Program-made: the position numbers and the translations under genes
Shown: in pieces, positions 1-8,632 of the stretch
Numbering within the stretch: the stretch's first letter is position 1
Layout of the letters: each line of letters opens with the position of its first letter
NCBI RefSeq assembly: GCF_007096355.1
Contig: NZ_VKDF01000008.1
Coordinates: 62,001-126,000 of the forward strand
DNA: 64,000 nucleotides
DNA from: Paracoccus sp. M683
Lineage (GTDB): Bacteria > Pseudomonadota > Alphaproteobacteria > Rhodobacterales > Rhodobacteraceae
Reading direction: 5' to 3'
The notes under the pieces: model-generated
The model's database searches: none
What the model saw: only the letters and a program-made list of their open reading frames with translations
Told to the model about the DNA's origin: nothing

Positions 1-737
1 GTAGGGTTTTCCCTGCCTTGCCGAGAAGCTGGGGGCTGGTCCTGATCCGAACCGAAATCGCATCGTGCCAGCTCTGCCGCCTCGCGGGTTTCCTGCTCGG
101 AAATGGATTGTTCTGAACCACTCAGCAGCACCGCGCCGCGGCCGCGATAATAGATCTGCCGCCCGTGGATAAGCTCCAGAGCGGAAAACTGTTCGCGGCC
201 AAGAATATGCCGCATCATGCTGAACGACCGGTTGTTCAGACCCTGCCGAGGATCCTCGGCATAGTTCCGGGCTTCCTGATCCAGAACGCGTTCCAGCATC
301 TTGATGTCCGAATCGCTGCGCCCCTCGGTCTGCATCGCAACCCGATCCGCATCGGTCAGATGGCAACCAGAAGCGCCGCGTTCCGCAAGCAAGCTCAATG
401 CCTTGCCCATGGCCCAATCAGCGGATTTGGCCCGTTCCCATGCACCGGCGGCGGGGTTTTCCGCTTCTGCCAAGCGCAGCGCCGCGATCTTGTGATGTTC
501 ACGCGCGATGACGGCCACAAGCAGCTTGCGTGCCTCGTCCTTGTTCAGGCCATCATGGATCATCGCATCGACCACCGCGCAGCTTTCAGCACATAAGATT
601 GTGGCAAGTCGCCGACCAATCAAGGGGTTGGTGGTGCGCAGGCTGATCTGAAAGACCCCGCCGCCCAGGCTGGCAGGCAGACGCTTGCGCCACGTGTAGG
701 TGGCGCCGCGCCGAAAGGTATGCATCTGGATGCCCAT
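1..737 (-). CDS. Tyrosine-type integrase, N-terminal part (runs off the left edge)
   Basis: The frame is open from an ATG at 737 to the window edge, giving about 245 residues. The N-terminus (MGIQMHTFRRGATYTWRKRL, then FQISLRT and GRRLA) resembles the N-terminal module (DUF6538-like) of tyrosine recombinases from genomic islands: an arginine-rich beta segment followed by helices. The catalytic domain with its R..HxxR..Y residues would lie beyond the edge, so activity cannot be judged. The gene starts 134 bp downstream of the 3' end of tRNA-Asn, on the same strand, and reads away from it. That is the usual position of an integrase in an element inserted at a tRNA 3' end. The family call comes from the N-terminal pattern and the context, so it is moderate. 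Confidence 0.6.
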   Translation of the reverse strand, partial: MGIQMHTFRRGATYTWRKRLPASLGGGVFQISLRTTNPLIGRRLATILCAESCAVVDAMIHDGLNKDEARKLLVAVIAREHHKIAALRLAEAENPAAGAWERAKSADWAMGKALSLLAERGASGCHLTDADRVAMQTEGRSDSDIKMLERVLDQEARNYAEDPRQGLNNRSFSMMRHILGREQFSALELIHGRQIYYRGRGAVLLSGSEQSISEQETREAAELARCDFGSDQDQPPASRQGRENP

Positions 738-791
738 GTCGAACTCCTGCGTTGAGGAGCCGATTTCACGGGCGTGCTAAGGCGCGAACTG

Positions 792-809
792 GTGTCAGAT
801 GTATGACAC
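792..809. promoter_or_regulatory. Inverted repeat upstream of the integrase
   Basis: GTGTCA and TGACAC form a perfect 6-bp inverted repeat separated by 6 bp. It sits between the integrase start (737) and the tRNA (872). The position suits an operator or recombinase/excisionase binding site, but only the repeat itself is seen. Confidence 0.3.
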
Positions 810-871
810 ACACATGCACCGCAGCCTATGAGAGGTGCTTATCCAAACAAAACCAAAGAGTTAGCTGAGTT

Positions 872-946
872 TGGCTCCGGCGGTAGGGATCGAACCTACG
901 ACCAATTGATTAACAGTCAACTGCTCTACCGCTGAGCTACGCCGGA
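872..946 (-). tRNA. tRNA-Asn (GTT)
   Basis: The minus strand folds as a cloverleaf. The acceptor arm begins TCCGGCG, the D arm contains AGCTCAGCGGTAGAGC, the anticodon loop CTGTTAA carries anticodon GTT, and the T arm contains GGTTCGATCCC. The 3' CCA is encoded (872-874). The tRNA 3' end faces the integrase, so the 3' half is the likely attachment site of the element to the left. Confidence 0.93.
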
Positions 947-1005
947 ACACGGGGGCCGTATAGCAATCACCAATGGGGGCGTCCAGAGGGTTTGCCACAA
1001 TATTT

Positions 1006-1932
1006 TCACATCGCATGAAAGCGGCTGTTCCATGCGGTTTCGCCGTCGTTTCCAACCGCGCCAAGGGCCGCCAGCGCGATCAGATGGGCAAGGACGTTGC
1101 GGGTCGCGGCGGGAAGCAGCGCCGGCCCGACCTCATAGATTCGCGCCGCAAGACCGGCGGCGTCGGATGGCCCGCCTTCGCGCAGCGCCGACAGGATCTG
1201 TGCCGTGCGCGCGCGCCGGTGCTGGGCCAGTTCGGTCAGGCGGGTCTGCGGGTCGGCGATCATCTGGCCATGCGCCGGCAGCAGCCTGGCAGGGGCAACC
1301 GCGGCAAGCCGGTCCAGGCTGCGGAAATAATCGGCCAGATCACCATCGGGTGGCGAAATCAGCGTCGTCGACCAGCCCATCACCACATCGCCGCAGAAGA
1401 TCGTCTGCCCCCATTGAAAGCTGAGATGATTGCCGGCATGGCCGGGTGTGTGCAGGGCCGTCAGGCTCCATTCGCCGGCCGCGACCGTCTCGCCATCGGC
1501 CAGCCGGCGATGGGGACGAAAGGTCAGGTCCAGCCCCTCGCCGCCGCCCGCACCGCCGCTTTCGGCCAGCCGCTGCATCAGTGGCGAGCGGCCGGCGAGG
1601 GCATCGCCAAAGGCCAGCACTTCGGCACCTGTTTCGGCGGCCAGCGCGGCGACGCCCTCGGAATGGTCGCGATGGGCATGGGTCACGAAGATATGGGTGA
1701 TCCGCCCGGTTGCGGCCGCTTGCAGGATTGCCTGACGATGAGCCGGCAGGTCGGGGCCGGGGTCGATGACCGCGATCTCGTCACGGCCGATCAGAAAGCT
1801 GTTCGTTCCTGCCCCGGTCAGGGGCGAGGGATTGGGGGCAAGGACCAGCCGGACCCCGTCTGGCAGGTCATGGGGCTGCGGCGGCATTGCCGCGGCGCCG
1901 GGATTGGGCGGGGCTTTCGCATCATTGCTCAT
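1006..1932 (-). CDS. MBL-fold metallo-hydrolase (LACTB2-like)
   Basis: This 308-residue protein carries the metal-binding motif THAHRDHSEG near residue 85, further ligands at HTPGHAGNH near 160 and CGDVVMG near 175, and a late HG in PAHGQM. A C-terminal winged-helix-like region (about 230-295) matches the layout of LACTB2-type hydrolases, which act on nucleic acids or small thioesters; the substrate here is unknown. The start at 1932 lies 34 bp from the divergent histidine kinase, so the two share a promoter region. The stop is 59 bp from tRNA-Asn, which marks the first core gene beside the element boundary. Confidence 0.82.
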   Translation of the reverse strand: MSNDAKAPPNPGAAAMPPQPHDLPDGVRLVLAPNPSPLTGAGTNSFLIGRDEIAVIDPGPDLPAHRQAILQAAATGRITHIFVTHAHRDHSEGVAALAAETGAEVLAFGDALAGRSPLMQRLAESGGAGGGEGLDLTFRPHRRLADGETVAAGEWSLTALHTPGHAGNHLSFQWGQTIFCGDVVMGWSTTLISPPDGDLADYFRSLDRLAAVAPARLLPAHGQMIADPQTRLTELAQHRRARTAQILSALREGGPSDAAGLAARIYEVGPALLPAATRNVLAHLIALAALGAVGNDGETAWNSRFHAM

Positions 1933-1966
1933 GGCGCTAGCTTAGCGGCGCAACGGCAGGGTTTCC

Positions 1967-3322
1967 ATGGCATTCCGACCTGATTTCACATGGCTGAAGC
2001 GACTGTTTCCGCGCGGTATCTATGGCCGGGCCGCGCTGATCCTGTTCTTGCCCGTGGTGACGGTGATGCTGGTGGTCAGCGTCACCTTCCTGCAACGCCA
2101 TTTCGAAGGTGTGACGCGGCAGATGACCGCAAGCATGGCGCGAGAGCTGGCCTTTGTGGCCTCGCAGGTCGAGCAGCTGCGCGATGGGCAGGATGCCATG
2201 CGGCTGGATCAGACCGTGGCCGAGCCGCTTGGCCTGTCGCTGCTCCTGCCGGTGCCGGCGCGTGACACCGATTCTCGGCGCTATTACGACCTGTCGGGGC
2301 GCGAGGTGATCGCGGTCCTGCGGGGGCAGGTGCCGCAGGTCACAGGGGTCGACCTGGCGACCGACCTGAAACGGGTCGATGTCACCATGAAGGGGCCGGC
2401 GGGGCCTTATCTGCTGTCCTTTGATCGCGCCAGGGTCAGCGCCTCGAATCCGCATCAGCTGCTGGTGCTGATGCTGGCGACCTCGTTGCTGATGTCGGGG
2501 ATCGCGACGGTTTTTCTGCGCAATCAGCTGCGGCCGATCCGGCGGCTGGCGCGGGCGGCCGAGGAATATGGCAAGGGCCGGATCGTGCCCTATCGCCCTG
2601 CGGGCGCGACCGAGGTGCGCAGCGCCGGCACCGCCTTTCTGGACATGCGCAACCGGATCGAGCGCAGCAATGAACAGCGCAAGCTGATGCTGTCTGGGAT
2701 CAGCCATGACCTGCGCACGCCGCTGACCCGGCTTAGACTTGGGCTTTCGATGCTGTCGCCTGACGATGCCCCCGATCAGGCCGAGATCGACGGCATGACC
2801 TCGGATGTCGATGAGATGGCCCAGATGGTCGGCGCCTTTCTGGACTATTCGCGCGACGAGGCGCAGGAAGGCCAGCCGATTCCGACGGAGGCGCTGCCCT
2901 TCCTGCGTGGCCTGGTGGCGGATGCGCAGCGCGCGGGTCAGAAGGTGCGGCTGGCCGAGGTGGAAGGGCCCGAGGATGGCCGCGTCTCTTTTCGTCCCGA
3001 CATGCTGCGACGGGCGCTGGACAACCTGATCGGCAATGCCGTTCGCTATGGCGACCACGCCGAGATCGAGGCCACGCTTGGCCCGCGCAGCCTGCGTATC
3101 GCGGTCGAGGATGATGGCCCCGGCATTCCCGATGCCCGGATGGACGAGGCAATGCGCCCCTTCACCCGGCTGGACCCGTCGCGCAACCAGAATCGGGGGC
3201 AGGGGGCGGGGCTTGGCCTGTCGATCGCTGCGGATGTGGCGCGTGCCCATGGCGGGCAGTTGCGTCTGGGGCGCGGTGCGCGTCTGGGCGGCCTGCGGGC
3301 AGAAATCGTTATCCCGCGCTGA
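1967..3322 (+). CDS. EnvZ-like sensor histidine kinase
   Basis: This 451-residue inner-membrane kinase has a first membrane helix at about 20-42 (AALILFLPVVTVMLVVSVTF), a periplasmic sensor region, a second helix at about 165-185 and a HAMP domain after it. The HisKA motif is SGISHDLRTPLTRLR, with the phosphorylated His at residue 247. A HATPase domain follows, with the N box DNLIGNAVRYG and G boxes DDGPGIP and GAGLGLSIA. The architecture and the HDLRTPLTR motif are those of EnvZ, which signals to OmpR. No response regulator gene is adjacent, so it is an orphan here. It is transcribed divergently from the MBL hydrolase. Confidence 0.88.
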   Translation: MAFRPDFTWLKRLFPRGIYGRAALILFLPVVTVMLVVSVTFLQRHFEGVTRQMTASMARELAFVASQVEQLRDGQDAMRLDQTVAEPLGLSLLLPVPARDTDSRRYYDLSGREVIAVLRGQVPQVTGVDLATDLKRVDVTMKGPAGPYLLSFDRARVSASNPHQLLVLMLATSLLMSGIATVFLRNQLRPIRRLARAAEEYGKGRIVPYRPAGATEVRSAGTAFLDMRNRIERSNEQRKLMLSGISHDLRTPLTRLRLGLSMLSPDDAPDQAEIDGMTSDVDEMAQMVGAFLDYSRDEAQEGQPIPTEALPFLRGLVADAQRAGQKVRLAEVEGPEDGRVSFRPDMLRRALDNLIGNAVRYGDHAEIEATLGPRSLRIAVEDDGPGIPDARMDEAMRPFTRLDPSRNQNRGQGAGLGLSIAADVARAHGGQLRLGRGARLGGLRAEIVIPR

Positions 3323-3399
3323 CGCTTGGCATCATTTTCGGCATGCTGCATGTCATCGCGTCAGCAGCTCGGGATACGGCGAATGCAATGCAAATGGCG

Positions 3400-3428
3400 C
3401 TTGGGTCCGGCGCGGCGGTGGCGCATAT
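3400..3428 (+). promoter_or_regulatory. Possible RpoH-type heat-shock promoter for lon
   Basis: CTTGGG at 3400-3405 and GCGCATAT at 3421-3428 are 15 bp apart. They resemble the sigma-32 pattern (CTTGAA, then CCCCATNT), with 5 of 7 informative positions matching in the downstream element. The site lies about 95 bp before the lon ATG. lon is a heat-shock gene in many bacteria, so the position makes sense; the match is by eye only. Confidence 0.35.
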
Positions 3429-3521
3429 TGAACGATATGGCGTCGGCCACTAAATATGGCGTCGCAGGGGTCGCGCGTCGCCAATCACGGGTCCGCGGCC
3501 TCGGGCTTGAAAGGACTGATC

Positions 3522-5942
3522 ATGAACGAATTTGAAACCCAGACTCACCCGGTTTTGCCGTTGCGCGACATCGTGGTGTTTCCGCATATGATCGTGCCCT
3601 TGTTCGTCGGGCGCGAGAAATCGGTCCGGGCGCTTGAATCGGTGATGGAGGCTGACAGGCCGATCCTGTTGGCCGCGCAGAAGGATGCCTCGATCGACGA
3701 GCCGACCGAAGACGGCATTTACCGCACCGGCGTTCTGGCCAATGTGCTGCAATTGCTGAAGCTGCCCGATGGCACCGTCAAGGTGCTGGTCGAGGGTCGC
3801 AGTCGCGTGCGCATCACACGGTTTGTCCATAATGACGACTATTTCGAGGCTTATGCCGAGCCGCTGGATCAGCTGTCGGGCGACGCCGACACCGTGACCG
3901 CGCTGACCCGCGCCGTCACCGAAGAGTTCGAGCGTTACGTCAAAGTCCGCAAGAACATCCCGGAAGAGGTGGTTTCCGCCGTTTCCGAGGCGCGCGAACC
4001 GGCGCGGCTGGCCGATCTGGTCAGCGGCCATATGGGCGTCGAGATCGAGAAAAAACAGGACTTGCTGGAAACGCTGGATGTCGGCGAACAGCTGGAAAAG
4101 GTCTATAGCCTGATGCAGGGCGAGATGTCCGTTCTTCAGGTCGAGAAGAAGATCAAGTCGCGCGTCAAGACCCAGATGGAGAAGACGCAGCGCGAATACT
4201 ATCTGAATGAGCAGATGAAGGCCATTCAGAAGGAACTGGGCGACGGCGAGGACGGCCAGAACGAGATCGCGGAACTGGAAGAGAAGATCGAGAACACCAA
4301 GTTCTCGAAAGAGGCCCGCGACAAGGCCAATGCCGAGCTGAAAAAGCTGAAGTCGATGTCTCCGATGTCGGCCGAGGCCACGGTCAGCCGCAACTATCTG
4401 GACTGGCTGTTGAGCCTGCCCTGGGGCGTGAAGTCGCGCACCAAGAAGGACCTGGTGAAGGCCGAGCAGGTGCTTGATGCCGATCACTACGGTCTGGAAA
4501 AGGTCAAGGAGCGGATCGTCGAATATCTGGCCGTGCAGAACCGCAGCCAGAAACTGAAAGGCCCGATCCTCAGCCTTGTCGGCCCTCCGGGTGTGGGTAA
4601 AACCTCGCTTGGCCGGTCGCTGGCAAAGGCGACGGGGCGCGAATTCATCCGCATTTCGCTTGGCGGCGTGCGTGACGAATCCGAGATCCGGGGCCACCGG
4701 CGGACCTATATCGGCTCGATGCCCGGCAAGATCATCCAGGCGCTGAAAAAGGCCAAAACCACGAACCCGCTGATCCTGTTCGATGAAATCGACAAGATGG
4801 GGCAGGATTTCCGTGGCGACCCGGCCAGTGCAATGCTGGAGGTGCTGGACCCCGAACAGAACTCGACCTTCGTGGACCACTATCTTGAAGTGGAATACGA
4901 CCTGTCGAACGTGATGTTCGTGACCACGGCAAACAGCTATAACATGCCTGGGCCGCTCTTGGACCGGATGGAGATCATTCCGCTGGCCGGCTATACCGAG
5001 GATGAAAAGCGCGAGATCGCGCGCCGTCACCTGCTGCCCAAGCAGATTGCGGCGAACGGGCTGCGTAAAGGTGAATTCTCGGTCTCGGACGAGGCGCTGA
5101 CCCATGTGATCCGCTATTACACCCGTGAAGCCGGGGTGCGGTCGCTGGAACGCGAAATCGCCAAGCTGGCCCGGAAAGCCGTGACCGAAATCCTGAAGGG
5201 CAAGGTCAAGTCTGTCGACGTGACGCCCGAGAAGGCTGAGGAATATCTTGGCGTTCGTCGGCACCGCTATGGCCTGGCCGAAAAGGACGATCAGGTCGGC
5301 GTGGTCACGGGGCTTGCCTGGACGCAGGTTGGCGGCGATCTGTTGCAGATCGAGGCGCTGCGCCTGCCGGGCAAGGGCCGGATGAAGACGACCGGGAAAC
5401 TGGGCGACGTCATGAAGGAATCGATCGACGCGGCTTCCAGCTTCGTTCGTTCGATCTCGCCGGAACTGGGCATCAAGCCGCCGGAATTCGAGAAGCGTGA
5501 CATCCACGTCCACGTTCCCGAAGGCGCCACGCCCAAGGATGGCCCTTCTGCCGGTCTGGCGATGGTGACGTCGATCGTTTCGGTCCTGACCCAGATCCCC
5601 GTTCGCAAGGACGTGGCGATGACGGGCGAGGTGACCTTGCGCGGCAATGCGCTGGCCATTGGCGGGCTGAAGGAAAAACTGTTGGCGGCGCTGCGGGGCG
5701 GTATCAAGACCGTGCTGATCCCGGCCGATAACGAGAAGGACCTGGCCGACATCCCGGCCAATGTGAAGGAAGGGATGACGATCATCCCGGTCAGCAATGT
5801 GCGCGAGGTGCTGAAACACGCGCTCGTGCGCATGCCCGAGCCGGTCGAATGGGACGAGGCCGCCGAAGAGGCGGCCGAGGCCGCGCGGGCGGCGTCGGGA
5901 CGTGACGAGGCCGGCAATTCCGGCGCTTCCGTCGCGCATTGA
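3522..5942 (+). CDS. lon: ATP-dependent protease La (Lon)
   Basis: This 806-residue cytoplasmic AAA+ serine protease degrades misfolded and regulatory proteins. It has an N-terminal substrate-binding domain (HPVLPLRDIVVFPHMIVPLF), a coiled-coil linker (about 190-270), an AAA+ module with Walker A GPPGVGKTS and Walker B LILFDEIDKM, and a C-terminal protease domain. The protease carries the Ser-Lys dyad: Ser676 in KDGPSAGLAM and Lys719 in GGLKEKLLAA. The frame extends upstream to 3456, but the ATG at 3522 is chosen because AAAGGA lies just before it and MNEFETQTHPVLPLRD begins the conserved domain. The length fits the family. A strong terminator follows directly. Confidence 0.97.
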   Translation: MNEFETQTHPVLPLRDIVVFPHMIVPLFVGREKSVRALESVMEADRPILLAAQKDASIDEPTEDGIYRTGVLANVLQLLKLPDGTVKVLVEGRSRVRITRFVHNDDYFEAYAEPLDQLSGDADTVTALTRAVTEEFERYVKVRKNIPEEVVSAVSEAREPARLADLVSGHMGVEIEKKQDLLETLDVGEQLEKVYSLMQGEMSVLQVEKKIKSRVKTQMEKTQREYYLNEQMKAIQKELGDGEDGQNEIAELEEKIENTKFSKEARDKANAELKKLKSMSPMSAEATVSRNYLDWLLSLPWGVKSRTKKDLVKAEQVLDADHYGLEKVKERIVEYLAVQNRSQKLKGPILSLVGPPGVGKTSLGRSLAKATGREFIRISLGGVRDESEIRGHRRTYIGSMPGKIIQALKKAKTTNPLILFDEIDKMGQDFRGDPASAMLEVLDPEQNSTFVDHYLEVEYDLSNVMFVTTANSYNMPGPLLDRMEIIPLAGYTEDEKREIARRHLLPKQIAANGLRKGEFSVSDEALTHVIRYYTREAGVRSLEREIAKLARKAVTEILKGKVKSVDVTPEKAEEYLGVRRHRYGLAEKDDQVGVVTGLAWTQVGGDLLQIEALRLPGKGRMKTTGKLGDVMKESIDAASSFVRSISPELGIKPPEFEKRDIHVHVPEGATPKDGPSAGLAMVTSIVSVLTQIPVRKDVAMTGEVTLRGNALAIGGLKEKLLAALRGGIKTVLIPADNEKDLADIPANVKEGMTIIPVSNVREVLKHALVRMPEPVEWDEAAEEAAEAARAASGRDEAGNSGASVAH

Positions 5943-5965
5943 CCTGACCCAGGGTAAAGACCGAA

Positions 5966-5997
5966 GGGGCGCCAATCGGCGCCCCTTATTATTATTG
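5966..5997 (+). terminator. Rho-independent terminator after lon
   Basis: A perfect 8-bp stem (GGGGCGCC, loop AATC, GGCGCCCC; 5966-5985) is followed by TTATTATTATT. It ends the lon transcript. Confidence 0.85.
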
Positions 5998-6113
5998 CGT
6001 TGATGAACAATGACTTGTAGGGCAGTATGTGTATGGTTCAGCATTCACCGCACCGCCGCAGGTTGTCGGTTGCCCTTGCGAACGGAACTGTGACCGGCAA
6101 AAGGTAGGCAACG

Positions 6114-6434
6114 ATGACCAAACCGTCAAAACCGGGCAGGAAGGACAAGGCTGCCTCTGCCGAAGATGCGCCCAAGCCTGCCCGTGTGGTGCAAAAGCGT
6201 GAATTTGTCGACCGTGTGGTCGATTCCATCGGTGGAAAGAAGGGTGATGTGCGCCCCATAGTCGAGGCGACGCTGGAACAGTTGGGCCGTGCCTTTGCGG
6301 CTGGCGAGACGCTGGTGGTGCAACCCTTCGGGCGCGCGCGGGTCAGCATGCGCAAGGGGCTGCAAAATGGCGGTGAAGTCATCAACCTGCGCCTTCGCCG
6401 GCGTGGTCCGGGCGGCGCCGAGGACGAGGAATAG
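6114..6434 (+). CDS. HU/IHF-family DNA-binding protein
   Basis: This is a 106-residue nucleoid-type protein. After a lysine- and alanine-rich extension of about 28 residues comes the HU core: KREFVDRVVDSIGGKKGDVRP (helix 1), a second helix ending GETLVVQPFGRARV, and a basic C-terminus (NLRLRRRG). The core is shorter and more divergent than canonical HupB, and the DNA-binding arm is reduced, so this is an accessory HU-like protein rather than a clear HU or IHF subunit. It lies between lon and tRNA-Val; GGTAGG precedes the ATG. Confidence 0.75.
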   Translation: MTKPSKPGRKDKAASAEDAPKPARVVQKREFVDRVVDSIGGKKGDVRPIVEATLEQLGRAFAAGETLVVQPFGRARVSMRKGLQNGGEVINLRLRRRGPGGAEDEE

Positions 6435-6534
6435 GACCGTCCCCGCCGTCCGGGGATGGACCGCAGGGTCTGGGGCAAATGCTGGCTGAAAGGCTCTTGC
6501 ATCGGGGGGGCGGCCCCGCTACATAGCCGCCACC

Positions 6535-6609
6535 GGGTGATTAGCTCAGCGGTAGAGCGCTTCGTTCACATCGAAGATGTCAGCGGTTCAAATCCGTTAT
6601 CACCCACCA
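6535..6609 (+). tRNA. tRNA-Val (CAC)
   Basis: The cloverleaf has acceptor GGGTGAT paired with ATCACCC, D arm AGCTCAGCGGTAGAGC, anticodon stem-loop CTTCG-TTCACAT-CGAAG with anticodon CAC, T arm GGTTCAAATCC and an encoded CCA. A terminator follows 22 bp downstream. Confidence 0.93.
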
Positions 6610-6631
6610 TCATTCAGGGCGCGATGCCCGG

Positions 6632-6659
6632 GGGTCGGCCGGAAGGCCGGCCCTTTTTT
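6632..6659 (+). terminator. Rho-independent terminator after tRNA-Val
   Basis: A 9-bp stem with one G-U pair (GGGTCGGCC, loop GGAA, GGCCGGCCC) is followed by six T residues. Confidence 0.8.
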
Positions 6660-6675
6660 CTGCGTTGCCCGCCGG

Positions 6676-7140
6676 TCAACCCGGCACAACGCGGCACAGG
6701 AAGCAGTTGTTGCTGGCCGAACGGATATCAACGAAAGCGACTTCGCTTCGCCCCAGCAGGGCCGCGCAGCGGGTGACGATCTGATCAGTTGGTGTCACCG
6801 AGCCGCTACCATAGATAATGCGCTCGTCCGGTGAATAGGCGCGGGTGATGTAGTGATCGCCTTTCAGGATCTCGTATGGGAAGCCCGGCCCCGCGGCAGG
6901 ACAGTCGCCGGCGCACAGAAAAATCGGGCCGGTTTCGGCATAGGGATTCAGCCCGGCGAATGGCCGGTGCGCCGCGATCAGATAGGGGGCGCCCTTGGGC
7001 ACCTGCCGCAGGCAATGGCGACAGGGGGTGCCGCTGCCGTCGGAATGGGCGCGCCGTTCCGGCGCCATGCCATAGGCATCAAGCCCGTCGCGCAGCGCCC
7101 ATGCGGTTGCGGTCTTGATCGGAACGAAGCGGATGGTCAT
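6676..7140 (-). CDS. DUF1203 domain protein
   Basis: The 154-residue soluble protein begins MTIRFVPIKTATAWALRDG, the usual opening of the DUF1203 family. It contains CRHCLRQVPKGAPYL, a Cys-x2-Cys pair typical of these proteins, then APYLIAAHRPFAGLNPYAETGP and a conserved C-terminal CFLCRV. The function of the family is not established. The ATG at 7140 is preferred over an in-frame start further upstream because AGGAG precedes it and the family N-terminus begins there. It converges on the tRNA-Val terminator and is divergent from proA. Confidence 0.8.
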   Translation of the reverse strand: MTIRFVPIKTATAWALRDGLDAYGMAPERRAHSDGSGTPCRHCLRQVPKGAPYLIAAHRPFAGLNPYAETGPIFLCAGDCPAAGPGFPYEILKGDHYITRAYSPDERIIYGSGSVTPTDQIVTRCAALLGRSEVAFVDIRSASNNCFLCRVVPG

Positions 7141-7236
7141 TTCGGGACTCCTGTTTTGTCGATTGGTTCGATATGACGGGTGGACCCGCGCCATGGGCGC
7201 GAGGATCGGGCGTTTCATTCGCGAAGGGGCGAGGGG

Positions 7237-8496
7237 ATGAAGGATATGGACGACGCGACCCAGCTGATCGGGCGCATGGGCCGGGCGGCGCAGGATGCCG
7301 CCGTGGCCCTGCGCGAGGCCAGCGCCGAACGCAAGCATGCCGCGCTAATCGGCGCGGCCGAGGCGATGGTTCAGTCGGTGCCAGCGATCCTGGAGGCCAA
7401 TTCACGCGATCTGGATTTCGGCCGCGACAAGGGGCTGAGCGATGCGATGATGGACCGGCTGCGGCTGGACGAGGATCGTATTCGCGCGATCGCTGACGGG
7501 CTGCGCGCGGTGGCCGAACAACCCGACCCGGTTGGCAGCGTCATTTCTGAATGGGACCGCCCGAACGGTCTGCATATCCAGCAGGTGCGCACGCCGATCG
7601 GTGTCATCGGCGTGATCTATGAAAGCCGCCCGAATGTGACCGCCGATGCCGGCGCGCTGGCGCTGAAATCGGGAAATGCGGTGATTCTGCGGGGCGGATC
7701 GGAAAGCCTGCATTCCAGTCAGGCGATCCATGCCTGCATGGTTCAGGGGCTGGTCTCGGCGGGCTTGCCGGCCGAGGCGATCCAGCTGGTGCCGACCCGC
7801 GACCGCGGCGCCGTCAGCGCGATGTTGCAGGCGCAGGGGCTGATCGACGTGATCATCCCGCGCGGCGGCAAGGGGCTGGTCGGTCTGGTGAGCCGCGAGG
7901 CGCGGGTGCCGGTTTTCGCGCATCTGGAAGGGATCTGTCACGTCTATGTCGATGCCGATGCCGACCCGGAAAAGGCCATGCGCGTGGTGTTGAACGCCAA
8001 GACCCGGCGGACGGGCATCTGCGGCGCGGCCGAATGCCTGCTGATCGACCGTGCCTACCCGCAGGCCGAGGCGCTGATCCATGCGCTGATCAATGCCGGC
8101 GTCGAGGTGCGGGCCGAGGGCGATCTGGCCGGGATCGCCGATACCGTCCCTGCGCAAGCCGATGATTTCGGGCATGAATTTCTTGACATGATCATCGCCG
8201 CCAAAGCCGTCGATGGTGTCGAGGGGGCGATTGCGCATATCCGCCGCTATGGCAGCCAGCACACGGAATCGATCCTGACGGAAAATGACGCGGCTGCGGC
8301 GCGGTTCTTTGCAGCGCTGGATAGCGCGATCCTGATGCGGAATGCCTCGACCCAGTTCGCCGATGGTGGCGAGTTCGGAATGGGGGCCGAGATCGGCATC
8401 GCGACGGGCAAGCTGCATGCGCGCGGCCCGGTGGGGGCGCAGCAATTGACCAGCTTCAAATATCTGGTGACGGGCGACGGTGCGATCCGGCGGTAA
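7237..8496 (+). CDS. proA: Glutamate-5-semialdehyde dehydrogenase
   Basis: This 419-residue NADPH-dependent enzyme reduces gamma-glutamyl phosphate to glutamate-5-semialdehyde in proline synthesis. The conserved segments are [19 protein letters not shown], the glycine-rich [14 protein letters not shown], and the catalytic Cys in [15 protein letters not shown]. The C-terminal [15 protein letters not shown] is typical of ProA. The start at 7237 has AAGGGG seven bases upstream; an ATG at 7246 is an alternative. proB is not adjacent in this window, whereas many relatives keep proB and proA together. Confidence 0.96.
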   Translation: MKDMDDATQLIGRMGRAAQDAAVALREASAERKHAALIGAAEAMVQSVPAILEANSRDLDFGRDKGLSDAMMDRLRLDEDRIRAIADGLRAVAEQPDPVGSVISEWDRPNGLHIQQVRTPIGVIGVIYESRPNVTADAGALALKSGNAVILRGGSESLHSSQAIHACMVQGLVSAGLPAEAIQLVPTRDRGAVSAMLQAQGLIDVIIPRGGKGLVGLVSREARVPVFAHLEGICHVYVDADADPEKAMRVVLNAKTRRTGICGAAECLLIDRAYPQAEALIHALINAGVEVRAEGDLAGIADTVPAQADDFGHEFLDMIIAAKAVDGVEGAIAHIRRYGSQHTESILTENDAAAARFFAALDSAILMRNASTQFADGGEFGMGAEIGIATGKLHARGPVGAQQLTSFKYLVTGDGAIRR

Positions 8497-8552
8497 AGGT
8501 CCGATTGCCACCTGCGGCGATGGGTCGCGGTGGCGGTCGGGACAGCCGGCGC

Positions 8553-8589
8553 GGGGTCGGCAAGGGTTGACATTTGGCCACCCGACCCC
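8553..8589. promoter_or_regulatory. Candidate promoter with an inverted repeat upstream of hflK
   Basis: A perfect -35 hexamer TTGACA (8567-8572) lies inside an 8-bp inverted repeat, GGGGTCGG at 8553-8560 and CCGACCCC at 8582-8589. The matching -10 is weak (AGTTTG near 8590). The repeat could be an operator over the -35 region of the hflKC operon. Confidence 0.3.
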
Positions 8590-8632
8590 AGTTTGCACCC
8601 AATGAAATTCCAACAGGCAAAAGGGCATATGC

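Noticed and set aside
1937..3250. 437-residue frame antisense to the histidine kinase
   Set aside because: The kinase has all its motifs on the + strand; the antisense product is His/Arg/Pro-rich without homology.
3450..6044. Long open frame antisense to lon (864 residues)
   Set aside because: It is a by-product of GC-rich codon use in lon; the product is His/Arg/Gln-rich with no domain, while lon itself has full family evidence.
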